Assembly: GCA_016098155.1 (NCBI GenBank)
Contig: JAAAJB010000846.1
Coordinates: 1-10,839, forward strand
DNA from: Actinomortierella ambigua
Taxonomy: Eukaryota; Mortierellomycota; Mortierellomycetes; Mortierellales; Mortierellaceae
DNA length: 10,839 bases
Direction of reading: 5' to 3'
Shown: piece after piece, positions 1 to 8,169 of the stretch
Position numbering within the stretch: the first letter of the stretch is position 1
Layout of the letters: each line of letters starts with the position of its first letter
Made by a program: the position numbers and the translations under genes
The notes under the pieces: model-generated
What the model was told of the DNA's origin: nothing
The model's database searches: none
What the model saw: the letters and a program-made list of their open reading frames with translations, nothing else

Positions 1-65
1 CTTCTCTTCTCTTCTCTTCTCTTCTCTTCTCTTCTCTTCTCTTCTCTTCTCTTCTTTTTTTTTTT
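1..65. repeat. (CTTCT)n microsatellite followed by a T tract
   Basis: Eleven perfect copies of the pentamer CTTCT run from the first base to position 55 and continue into a T run ending at 65. The array starts at the window edge, so its true length is unknown. It lies upstream of a splice acceptor at 153-154 and is probably inside an intron of the anillin-like gene. Confidence 0.95.
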
Positions 66-154
66 AAGAAAGAGCTTTCTCGCTTTCTCTCTTCGTATTG
101 TTCAATGAGAGCTGCCGAGATCTAATTTGAACTGAATGTCTCTTAATCACCTAG

Positions 155-2106
155 GTTCAAGGATACTCTGTGAAGGAGCAAATGGCTCAGGTACGGTTGT
201 CGGATCGCCAGGAGCAGCTCGTACAGCCTCCAGTAACTGGATGGAAGACTTGTGCTTTTATGCCACGTTCGACATTATCATTATCAATGACGGAGGCTAG
301 TCCTTCGACAGGCATCCTATTCATTCGAGGTATGATGGCTATTGTGTTTTTATTGGCTGTTTTACGAATGAACCTAATTCTACTCATGGTCACTCACGCC
401 AGGAGACCTCACTTTTTTTCCCCTCATCTCTTCTTAGTTGTGAGCATCAAAGAGTTCCTGTTGTCTGTCCCAAGTACACACACGATGATCTCTGTTCGTG
501 TCGATACCGGGCGTGAGCGCGTCGACACCGACTTTGTGGCAATCGACAAGGCAGAGATGCTGCTTGGTCAAGAGTTTTGTGTGTACGTATTAGGGTGCAA
601 TACTCATGCATATCTCTTCTTTGCTTTGGTGAATATTTGGCTGACATCATTGTCTATTTCTGTTCTTCCCGTCTAAAAATTAGGCCTATCTTTGAAGATA
701 CGACGCTCACGCTGACAGTGCACCTCATGCAGGCTCCCCATCTCTTTGATGACGATGACGATGTCTCTGCAGAGAACTATCGTCTGCTGACGAATCTTAT
801 GAACAGAGCCTCGCCCACTCCATCACAATCGAGCATTTCACCTCCCTCTACAGCCTCGACAAGCACTCCATCGACACCCTCCACATTTGGTACCGTCGGA
901 GGAGGAGTAGGAGGACTTGGCAGTGGAAGCGGTCGTCTTGGCAGGCTTCTTCGTAGCAAGCTGCGCTCCAAACACTCGCACAAGGGAAGGGACAAACATG
1001 GTCATCACGGCAACTACGATAACACACCTAGTTCTTCTCCATCCTCGTCCGTCTATCGCGCGGCGTATGGCCGAGGTAGCCCCACCACCACGATCGAGAC
1101 GTCCTCATCGTGCGAAACGCCACCACGCGACAGAGCCACCGTCTCACTTTGCCAGCACGCCCTATTTGATGACGAGCTCTGCATTGCCAAATCGGCTGTC
1201 CGGTTTCGAGATCTTCGCGATTCGTGCGAGAACGAGGTCACCATGGCCGATTTCGAGGCCTTCAACAACTGGTACGGTCCCAACGTGGATCGCAAGAACA
1301 AGACCAGCGAGGACTTTAGCATGCTAGACGACGTCAACCACGACGACGATGACGATAACGACGGCGGCAGTGGCGGCCGTCGTGAAGCAGCAGCAAGTCA
1401 GCGCGAGGAAGCTATGATGGTGGCCAAGATTGGCACCAAGATCTGCTTTATCCCAGGCATTGCCTTGGAGCCAGAGGATGCCTTGCTCGACCGATCCGAG
1501 GATCTGGACGGTGGCCTCGATGACGAAGGAGAGCCGGTTCGCCGCGAGCCGTACAATTTGCGAGAATGCGCACAGGCTGAGCGGTACTTTGCATGGAACC
1601 GACGCCATATCTGCGAGGGCAAGCTGTTCTATATGACCGAGGACAGCCGCATCTGGCGTCGAGAGACGTTCATCATGATGGGCTGTAGGATCTGGAGGCA
1701 TCTAGAGGATGTCAAGGGCGGCACGGAGAACACTGGCGGCTCTGAGGAGCAGCAACATGTACAGCAGCAGCAAGCACAGCAGCAGCAGCGGAAGGAAGGA
1801 GGCAAGTACTTGGACCTGGAGGATCTCGACCGTGTTCAGACGGTAAAAGGATCGTATTCTGCGTGTCCGCTCTTTGCGCTGTCCAATCAGGCCAAGATGA
1901 TTGAACAAGGCGTCTACGATGCCCAGGACACCCAGGACGAGCTCAGCGCCGGTTCCTTTCTGCCGCTCAAGAACGGATTCCGGCTTTGGTTCAAGAACGG
2001 ATTCACACAGGACTTTTATGCTGACGATGACAAGGACGCCGAGGAGTGGGTCGCCTTGATATTGGAGGTCTGCCGCGGGCGTCCTCCTCGACCCATCTGG
2101 CTTTGA
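155..2106 (+). CDS. anillin-like / Bud4-like protein, AHD plus PH domain (5' end missing)
   Basis: This is the C-terminal 580 residues of a probable septation scaffold, a cortical protein that in the anillin/Bud4/Mid family links membrane, septins and the actomyosin ring. I place exons at 155-329, 438-582 and 684-2106 (TGA at 2104-2106); the three lengths sum to a whole number of codons. Splicing joins GILFIR (residue 53 on) to VVSIKEFLLSVP and then GQEFCV to PIFEDTTLTLTVHL, which reads like the first strands of the C2-like anillin-homology region. That region resumes after a Ser/Thr/Gly-rich insert (about residues 130-265) with LCIAKSAVRFRDL, FNNWYGP and AKIGTKICFIPG. The PH domain starts at EGKLFYM (residue 418), carries IWRRETFIMMG, and ends in GFRLWFKNGFTQDFYADD plus a Trp-containing final helix, as in Bud4-type PH domains. 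Family membership is from remembered patterns, not a search. A frame stop at 152-154 directly before the first exon implies an upstream intron, so the start lies outside the window. The first exon before residue 53 is less certain. Confidence 0.8.
330..437 (+). other. intron of the anillin-like gene (108 nt)
   Basis: The donor is GTATGA at 330 and the acceptor TTCTTAG ends at 437 after a long pyrimidine tract. Splicing keeps the reading frame (one leftover base plus two) and joins two halves of the first anillin-homology strand. CTAAT near 373 is a possible branch point. Confidence 0.7.
583..683 (+). other. intron of the anillin-like gene (101 nt)
   Basis: The donor is GTACGT at 583 and the acceptor AAATTAG ends at 683. 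CTGAC at 641-645 is a good branch-point candidate about 40 nt upstream of the acceptor. Both flanking exons are open in the required frames, while the unspliced frame stops at TAA 674-676. Confidence 0.8.
1744..1791 (+). repeat. CAG/CAA-rich tract encoding a glutamine-rich loop
   Basis: Codons from 1750 to 1788 are mostly CAG or CAA and encode a Gln-rich segment interrupted by His-Val and Ala. It sits inside the PH domain of the anillin-like protein, between the early strands and the segment beginning KYLDLEDLDRV, so it is probably a surface loop expansion. Confidence 0.9.
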
Positions 2107-2727
2107 TAGACAGCCCATAGATTTTAGTTCTGCATGCAGCAGGGAGAGAGAGAGAGAGAGAGAGAAAGGGAGAAAGATAGATAGAGAGAGATAGAGCGAG
2201 AAAAGGGAAAGGGGGAGATGGTCCAAACATCCGCTACTATGGTTCAATATGGCGCCCTCCTGTCCCCCCATCCCCCCTGCATCTCCTCCCTGTCTTGTCT
2301 GTCTCCTTCAAGATCTCCCCTGGTTTGAGACAAATAGACACACACTTCTTTTGCCCGTGTGATTGTCTCGTGGGCGGAAAGTGGGGTGAGAAAAGGGAAA
2401 GAAAGGGGTGGGCAATGACCAGCGAACAGTAAATGATCTGACTTTCATTCCGGCCTGCGAGCGTGGCCATGAATGATGACAAGACCCAAATGGTCTTTTC
2501 CTTTTTTCTTTTTCTTGCATCATTGCTCTTCTTTCCCCACTTCTTGTTCACACTCTTTTCCCCCGTTCCCTTCCATCGTGCTACCAAAGCGGGATTCCAA
2601 CCTGCGCTTTGCCGTCTCTCTCTGTCTCTCTCTCTCTTCCTGACCCCCACAAGAGGACTGTTTCTTTCTTTCCTTCTCTTGTGTGCGAGTGTTCTACTCC
2701 GCTTTCTCCTCTTTCCCTCGTACAAGC
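2107..2727. other. intergenic region between the anillin-like gene and BTB-BACK-TLDc copy A
   Basis: This 621-nt stretch has no convincing gene. The left part should hold the 3' UTR of the anillin-like gene; no AATAAA is visible. The right part (about 2500-2727) is strongly CT-rich and is a plausible promoter and 5' leader for copy A. I see no clear TATA or CCAAT box. Open frames here on both strands are low-complexity products of the GA/CT bias. Confidence 0.75.
2142..2220. repeat. GA-rich (AG)n/(GATA)n microsatellite
   Basis: A nearly pure purine tract starts with a run of AG dinucleotides and degrades into GATA and GAAA units. It lies about 35 nt downstream of the anillin-like stop codon and would be in the 3' UTR or just beyond it. 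Confidence 0.9.
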
Positions 2728-5274
2728 ATGCTCTATTCGAATCCCACCGCCCTCGGGAACGACCTCCTCAAACTGGTTGGCTCGCCTACTGGGGCAGACA
2801 TCAAGTTTATCATTGGTAACAAGATGAAGGGAGCGAAAGAAAACAAGAAAATGAGGAAAGGAAAAGGTGGGGGGGGTTGAAGGAGGGGGTACCAAACAGA
2901 GTTACACAACTTCCTGGTTGGCTGAGCGTGAAAAAAAGACCCTGGCTCACCTCCACTCAACTCTAAAACTTTTCACTTGGACTTTGGTTTCATAGGCGAA
3001 GAAAAGGCAACGAGGCATGGACATTCACTTATCCTGAGCATTCGGTGCCCATACTTTGCGGATGCCCTCTCGTCATCCTGGCGGGAAGGGACTGACGGAA
3101 TCTTTCGCAAACCAAATGTGCGGCCACAGATCTTTGACTTGATTCTGCAGTACATCTACTCAGGTCAGGTGACCCTGGATGAAAAGGTGGTCCCAGAACT
3201 CATCCAGGCAGCCGACGAACTGCGTATCAAGGACCTTGTACATGGCTGTGAGGAATATGCGCTGAAAAACCTGTCCAACGAAAACGTCTTTGCCATGACC
3301 ATGCTGGCCTCTCTGCATGGTCTCGACCGATTGCGCGTTGAATGCCACGACCACATCGCCTTCAACTTTGACATCCTGAAAAAGGGTCGACACATCCTCA
3401 CTCTGGACGGCGACAATCTGCTCGAAGTCTTGGCCATGGATCAGCTCGATGTCCCTGAGATTGAGATTTGGAAGGTCGTCGTCCGCTGGGCCTACTTCCA
3501 ACAAGGGCTCGACTGGGAGCATTGCCCCTTGCTCAACTTTCCAAAGCCTCCTGGCTGTGTGGTCGTCACCACCGTGCCAGATACGGACGACGATGACCAC
3601 CAGGACGATGCCATTGATGGTGGTGGCGACGACATCAATGCCAGCGGTGACAATGATGCCATCACCGAGGCGTCCTCCGATTCAGCAGAAGTTCAAGCAG
3701 CAGCAAGGGCAGTGGTTAACCTCAGCTTGACAACAGGCAGATCTCTTCCCAGGTCAGGATCCGATCCTAGCCCACGGTCCAGTATGAGCTCGTCTCCGTC
3801 CTCGGCCGGGGTGAGGATGACTGCCAGCCATAGCGGACACACGACCCACCGAGACCGGGATGGCTGTTGCGAAGCCTGTGGGCGGACATACCCGCGCGGA
3901 CGAAATTCGACGATGGACTTTGTGTTGCCAGGCCCGGACGAAGACGGTTTTCGCCATTTGACGGACTCTGTCTTTCAACCGAATCCTAACCATCTCCATG
4001 TCAAACTCACAGAGAGCGAGCATATGGCGCTCAAGCAGTTGATCGAGCCCTTGTTGCCCTCGGTGCGCTTCATTCGCATCCCAAGTATGGACTTTTTGAG
4101 GCTGGTCGAGGGCACGGGTCTCTTGCCACCGGATCTCTGTGCGCAGGTCTATCGCTTCCATGCCGTACCCTCGATGATGGTCTCCAATCATCCGTCACTC
4201 AAGCCTCGCATGCCGTTGTCGTCGATTCTCACCCAGTGGAGCAAGAGCCTGATCCTGCAATGGGTCTACCAGGTCAATCAAACGGCGGCGGCGGCGGCGG
4301 CTCTCGCTGCCCATCACAGTATGGCTATGGACGTGCGATATGGCGGTGGAAGTACGACGACAACGGTGACTATGCAGGGAAGACACTCGCGATCCAACAC
4401 GCTTCCAGCCAGTAGTAGCGGTGGGTCCCTCTTGCCCGTGTACAATGGTGGAGGCAGTCGCAGTGGTGCAGGATCAGGCCATGGCAACATTCACAGTAAC
4501 AGCAGTGGCACCACGAAGCGATCATCGGCCGTCTTCTCCGCCTACCCAACATCTCCTTCCTCCTCTTCGTCCTCCTATTACTACTCCTCGACCTCACCGT
4601 CGGCCTCACCGTCGTCTTCGTCGTCTTCAATGACGCCAATGACGCCCGTGTCGATGTACGATCACAACAGTGGGCGGCCGAACAGCTACCCGGTCCTGAA
4701 CCTGCTGTACCGGGCCTCACGGGACGGGTTCCAGGCTGAGCAGTTCCATGCACGGTGCGATCATCGGGGGCCGACGGTGACGGTGGCGCGGACGGAAGGT
4801 GGACAGGTGATTGGTGGGTACAATGCCGCGAGCTGGTCCAGCCATGTGACGGGTCTGTACTCGGCAGCGACGACCAACTTTTTGTTTGTGTTTGCAGACC
4901 CGAAACGACCCGATCGGCCACGATACAAGTACGATATGATGCCGAATAGTGGTGGTGGTAGCCATTACAGTAGCGGCAATGGCGGCATTGGATACGGATA
5001 TGGAAGCGGAGGCGGAGGAGGAAGTGGAGGAGGAGCATCGGGGCCGGCCGACGGTAGCAAGGCAGCGTTCAGTCGGATAGGGTTTGGACCGGTCTTTGGC
5101 GCGGGGCCAGATTTGTGCATCAAGGGAAGCAGCAGCAAGACGGGCACGACAGGGACTACGATGTTGACCACATATGAGGGTGGAGATGAGAGTAAGCCGG
5201 CACCGTCGTCGGTCGTCCATGGAACGACATTCAATATTGTCGACTACGAAGTCTTCCAAGTGCAGAGTTTTTAA
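2728..5274 (+). CDS. BTB-BACK-TLDc protein, tandem copy A (2 exons, 788 aa)
   Basis: Exons are 2728-2815 and 2996-5274, ending TAA. The ATG at 2728 begins MLYSNPTALGNDLLKL, which aligns with the first exons of the two downstream paralogues. The BTB fold covers about residues 12-120 (DIKFIIG, HGHSLIL, CPYFADAL, FDLILQYIYSG). BACK follows from about 125 to 225 (NVFAMTMLASLHGLDRLR, LAMDQLDVPEIEIW), is interrupted by an Asp/Gly/Ser-rich linker of about 135 residues, and finishes at 370-420 (LKQLIEPLLPSVRFIRI). A TLDc-type first helix (SSILTQWSKSLILQWV, about 436-451) is separated from the TLDc core (LLYRASRDGF at about 598) by about 130 low-complexity residues. The core ends in FGAGPDLCI and a terminal NIVDYEVFQV. 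BTB-BACK proteins usually recruit substrates to Cullin-3 ligases, and TLDc proteins are tied to oxidation resistance and V-ATPase regulation; the combined role here is unknown. The long inserts are open but could hide short introns. Confidence 0.9.
2816..2995 (+). other. intron 1 of copy A (180 nt), inside the BTB domain
   Basis: The donor is GTAACA at 2816 and the acceptor TTCATAG ends at 2995. It splits a glycine codon after its first base (ATT G^GC). The same codon is split in copy B, and the donor position matches in copy C. CTGAG and CTAAA motifs are possible branch points. Confidence 0.85.
3580..3990 (+). other. Asp/Gly/Ser-rich insert within the BACK domain of copy A
   Basis: About 135 residues (roughly 225-362) separate the two halves of the BACK domain. 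The insert starts with an acidic stretch (PDTDDDDHQDD), continues Ser/Pro/Arg-rich, and includes DGCCEACGRTYPRG at about residue 318, a Cys-Cys-x-x-Cys cluster. Copy B has a much shorter linker here and no such cysteines. Confidence 0.75.
4279..4678 (+). other. Ala/Gly/Ser/Tyr low-complexity insert within the TLDc domain of copy A
   Basis: An alanine run from GCG codons (4285-4302) opens a segment rich in Gly, Ser, Tyr and Pro that ends just before SYPVLNLLYRASRDGF. The segment is open throughout and in frame, and separates the TLDc first helix from its core. Copy B has intron 2 at the equivalent place. Confidence 0.75.
4968..5055 (+). repeat. glycine-rich tract (GGN repeats) in the TLDc loop of copy A
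   Basis: GGA/GGC/GGT codon repeats encode a Gly-rich loop (GYGYGSGGGGGSGGGASG) between the central TLDc strands and the segment leading to FGAGPDL. It is a disordered loop expansion with no equivalent glycine run in copy B. Confidence 0.85.
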
Positions 5275-5519
5275 ATAACAAAGGGTGGGGCTGCTGTCGC
5301 CACTCTTGGATTCGCTGCTGGATTTTCTTACGCTTTCTTGTATTTTTAACTCATTTTTCTGCGTCACCCTACTCAACTCCTTTTCGTAGCAGATACTTTT
5401 GATGCAACGGGCAACTGCATCTCACAGTTCTCTAAATTTGAGACCCTGTTTTTTGAAAAGAGGAACTCCCCTTATCACTAACCGACCTTTCGCACATGCA
5501 TGAAGAAAATCCATGCAAA
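5275..5519. other. short intergenic region between copies A and B
   Basis: This 245-nt spacer must hold the 3' UTR and poly(A) site of copy A and the promoter and leader of copy B. It is T-rich, without a clear TATA box or AATAAA signal. Sequence just before the copy B start resembles sequence just before the copy C start, indicating that the duplicated unit included the 5' leader. Confidence 0.7.
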
Positions 5520-7675
5520 ATGGACATCACATTTCACATTCCCTCTGCATTGAGTGCCAGCTTTGCTAAATTGATCAACGCGCCTGATGGAGACATCAAG
5601 TTTCTCATTGGTGAGCTAGGATAGTTTGATGCTTTAATCGCGTTTTTTTTTTTTTTTTTTGGTAACGCCCCTCTTACCTCTCCACACTCAAATTCTCACT
5701 AGGCGTGAAAGAAACGGTGAGATACGGGCATTCGCTCGTATTGAAGACCAGATACAAGTACTTTGAGACGATGCTCACGAGCGACTTCAAGGAGAAATCG
5801 GAAGGCATCATCCGCAAACCCAACATTGAGGTGGAGGTCTTTGACTTGATCCTTCGATTCATCTATACTAGTCATGTTAAGCTGCCTTCGAGTCAAGTCA
5901 TCGATGTTGTCAACGCGGCTGCGGAGCTGGCTATGACGGATTTATTGGCCATATGCGAGCCGGTGATCATCCCATGTCTCACTCATAACAACGTCTTTTC
6001 TTTCCTCATGATGTCAGCACTACACAATCTGGATAAACTCAGGGCTGCCTGTCAATCTTACATTTGTTCGCACGTTGGAGATTTGGCAGTCGGCCAGGAA
6101 ATCCTGACATTAGATTCGACTCAACTGCAAAAGTTGCTCGCCATGGATAAGTTTCGGGTATCGGAGCTGAATGTGTGGACGTTGGCGATCCGTTGGGCAT
6201 GGCATCAGCATCTTGACAGTGTGGGGGAGCCTCTTCCTCTCAAGACCCCTGCTTCTCCTGGGCGCCTGCTGGTGAAAACATTCGACGATGAGGATGCTAA
6301 GGATAGTGTTGACTCTGAGCCTGGCGAGAAAAAGAGCAGCATCATGATACCACCCGGACTTGCAGGCACATTCGACGGCGAGAATGAACAGGACTATGTG
6401 ATGGAGATGTCCACAGCGGCACATCAGAGACTGCGGTCCACTGTTGCTCCTCTCCTATCCAGTATTCGATTTCATACCATGGAGATCGACCAGTTTCACC
6501 GCTTTGTTGAATACACCTGCTTGGTGCCTAGTGACTTGTGCCTCAAGGTCTACCGTTGCAACACTTTGGCTATCAAGGCCCCAGAGCACCTGACCACTCC
6601 ACGCATCTATCCATCCACATTGCTGGCTACAAATGAATGGTGGAATGTTCTAAAATTAATCCCAACCCCAAAGTAAGCGAAATAACCTTTACTGGCAATC
6701 ATTTTTTTCGTTTTTTTTATTAGACAATTGGAAGATACATCCCCTCCCCTTTCACACCCCTACAACGGAAAAGAAAGGTTTAACGCAATCCTCTCCTTTT
6801 TCCGAAAAGAGTGTTGTGAAGCGCCACCGCACAGCGGAAGAGGTGCACAGCGGAAGAGGAGTGTCGCATGGTTCACTCATTAACAATTTTCAATATACTT
6901 TCATTACACTGCTGATCTCTAGGGGTGTGCCACCAGTGCTCAAAAAGCTTTATCATGCAAGCCGAAATGGGTTCTCAGCCGCGCAATTCCATGCCAATTG
7001 CGACAATCGTGGCGCAACACTGACTGTGGCAAAGACATCCACAGGCCACATCATTGGAGGCTTTAGCACCACCCCATGGTCGAGTTCTGACCCCCAACCC
7101 TCTGCGACAACTGCAGGGCTCTACTTGACTCGAACAGCGAATTTTATATTCGCTTGTTGTCCGTCAACTCGTTATTCCAGATATTCAATAGTAACTGATG
7201 ATGAGAAGTCAAGATCCGTCCAAGTTGGTCGTATCCCCTCAATGTTTCCATACTCACCATACCCACTAGTTGTGGGCGGTGATGTCTTGCTAGGCGTCGC
7301 CCTGGTATACTATATTGCCTTCAAAAAATCCTCATTCATTCGCGATTCTGGCCCGACATTCGGCGCTGGCCCCGATCTAAAGATCACGTCTGTAAGCGGA
7401 AGATTTTCTCAAGGAAAGAGAGAAGAAGACGAGGCTGAACAGAGCTTCTCCTTCTCTTCCGTCTCATCTCTTTTATTCATGTTCGACTCTTGGGTGTGAA
7501 ATTGATGCAGGCTTCCACTAACCACTAACGTTCAAACAATTCTTCTGTTGTCCAATAGAATGGCAAGCGATCGGAGGTGCACTGTGAATCCTATACTGAC
7601 CTTAAGTTGTCGAAAGTCTTGGGGTCATCATTTTTCGATGTTGTGGATTACGAGGTCTTCCAGATTCTCTTCTGA
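5520..7675 (+). CDS. BTB-BACK-TLDc protein, tandem copy B (4 exons, 548 aa)
   Basis: Exons are 5520-5610, 5703-6672, 6923-7391 and 7559-7675 (TGA); the lengths sum to 549 codons. The start at 5520 (MDITFHIPSAL) is preferred because the paralogous copy C has the same ATGGACATCACATT and no in-frame upstream ATG; an in-frame ATG at 5496 would add eight residues. BTB spans about residues 14-122 (GDIKFLIG, YGHSLVLKTRYKYF, FDLILRFIYTS). BACK spans about 125-325 with a short linker (NNVFSFLMMSALHNLDKLR, LLSSIRFHTMEIDQF). TLDc starts near residue 337 and has its core at LYHASRNGF and CDNRGATLTVAKT; it continues to FGAGPDLKI and ends FDVVDYEVFQILF. The same Cullin-3 adaptor and TLDc roles as copy A are possible but unproven. 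Compared with copy A it lacks the long inserts and has two extra introns. A hydrophobic stretch at 7252-7323 in the TLDc loop is unusual. Confidence 0.87.
5611..5702 (+). other. intron 1 of copy B (92 nt), inside the BTB domain
   Basis: The donor is GTGAGC at 5611 and the acceptor TCACTAG ends at 5702. It splits a glycine codon after its first base, exactly as in copy A. An 18-T run lies at 5643-5660. The first about 34 nt are nearly identical to the start of the copy C intron. Confidence 0.9.
5643..5660. repeat. T18 homopolymer in copy B intron 1
   Basis: Eighteen consecutive T residues lie in the middle of the 92-nt intron. At the same place copy C has an interrupted T-rich segment, so the run expanded in copy B or was interrupted in copy C. 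Confidence 0.95.
6673..6922 (+). other. intron 2 of copy B (250 nt), at the BACK/TLDc boundary
   Basis: The donor is GTAAGC at 6673 and the acceptor ATCTCTAG ends at 6922. It splits a lysine codon after its second base (AA^G) and joins LKLIPTP to KGVPPVLKKLY, restoring the TLDc core. Without splicing the frame ends at once, because the donor supplies TAA at 6674-6676. Confidence 0.8.
6829..6860. repeat. 16-bp tandem duplication in copy B intron 2
   Basis: Two adjacent 16-bp units, GCACAGCGGAAGAGGT and GCACAGCGGAAGAGGA, differ only in the last base. They lie inside the 250-nt intron and suggest a recent local duplication, possibly extending the intron. Confidence 0.85.
7392..7558 (+). other. 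intron 3 of copy B (167 nt), inside the TLDc domain
   Basis: The donor is GTAAGC at 7392 and the acceptor CCAATAG ends at 7558. Two CTAAC branch-point motifs sit at 7518-7522 and 7525-7529. It is a phase-0 intron; the next exon encodes the C-terminal strand FDVVDYEVFQI shared with copy A. If retained, translation runs about 36 residues into the intron and stops at 7497-7499. Confidence 0.85.
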
Positions 7676-8169
7676 TAGGTTCGCTCGTCGATAGCTTCCT
7701 ACTTCACAATTGTTAAGAAAAGTTGAGTAAAGGGTTTGGTTTACGTGTCAGCTTCTCGGGTGGGAGGTTGTGGGCGATAAGAAGCGGCCAAGCAGGTAGT
7801 AGACGGAGAATTTTTCCAATCGTCGTTCGCATATTCGTATTGTCGAAAATCACTAGCCAAACCGCAGAGAATGAGTCGCTGAGTCGCCGATTTTCATGGT
7901 GGTGGGTGCATTCAGCGGTACTGTGGTTTACACCTAAACGTATCGTAATTAATATAGTTGTCCTTTTGCCGTGTAGGAAGCGCCGTGAGTTAGTTTCAGT
8001 CAGAAATAGTGAGGATCAGGACTCGATGGTGTACTCAGCAAAGATGCGCTATCTTCTGATGCCGACCATGCTTGCTGTGGAATGGGCTGTATTCGATGTA
8101 TGTAGGCATCTTTGTCACTGCGGCGCTCCTGCGAGATCCGCCGGGTGGGATTAGCTTTGAGGGAAACAA
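7676..8169. other. gene-free stretch downstream of copy B
   Basis: The first part should hold the 3' UTR of copy B. An open plus-strand frame runs to 8154, but its start is arbitrary, its composition shows no recognisable motif, and I do not call it a gene. I see no RNA gene or repeat here. Confidence 0.6.

Noticed and set aside
170..676. 168-codon plus-strand frame taken as one protein
   Set aside because: It reads through two introns. Only 155-329 and 438-582 of it are exon, as shown by the frame-keeping splice sites and the anillin-type pattern of the joined product.
1702..2271. 189-codon minus-strand frame over the end of the anillin-like gene
   Set aside because: Its beginning is a Ser/Leu repeat read from the GA microsatellite, and the remainder is antisense to the PH domain.
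2237..2895. Open frames on both strands in the intergenic region, up to 162 codons
   Set aside because: They are products of CT/GA-biased sequence with Ser/Phe/Leu or Arg/Glu runs, overlap each other on both strands, and have no motif.
4370..5038. 222-codon open frame on the minus strand inside copy A
   Set aside because: It lies entirely opposite the BTB-BACK-TLDc coding sequence, is Ser/Arg/His-rich because it mirrors the Gly/Ser codon repeats, and shows no domain.
5496..5519. In-frame upstream ATG as the start of copy B (eight extra residues)
   Set aside because: Copy C shares the ATG at the 5520 position but has no in-frame upstream ATG, and copy A also starts at the shorter length. It remains possible as an alternative start.
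7191..7293. Extra intron in copy B exon 3 using GTAACT at 7191
   Set aside because: The lengths to both available acceptors (7269 and 7293) shift the frame and lose FGAGPDLKI.
7501..7510. AG at 7509-7510 as acceptor for copy B intron 3
   Set aside because: It lies upstream of both CTAAC branch-point motifs and does not join to the conserved C-terminal TLDc strand as the acceptor at 7558 does.
7723..8154. 143-codon plus-strand open frame downstream of copy B
   Set aside because: No ATG-based start with good context, no recognisable domain, and a composition unlike the neighbouring genes.
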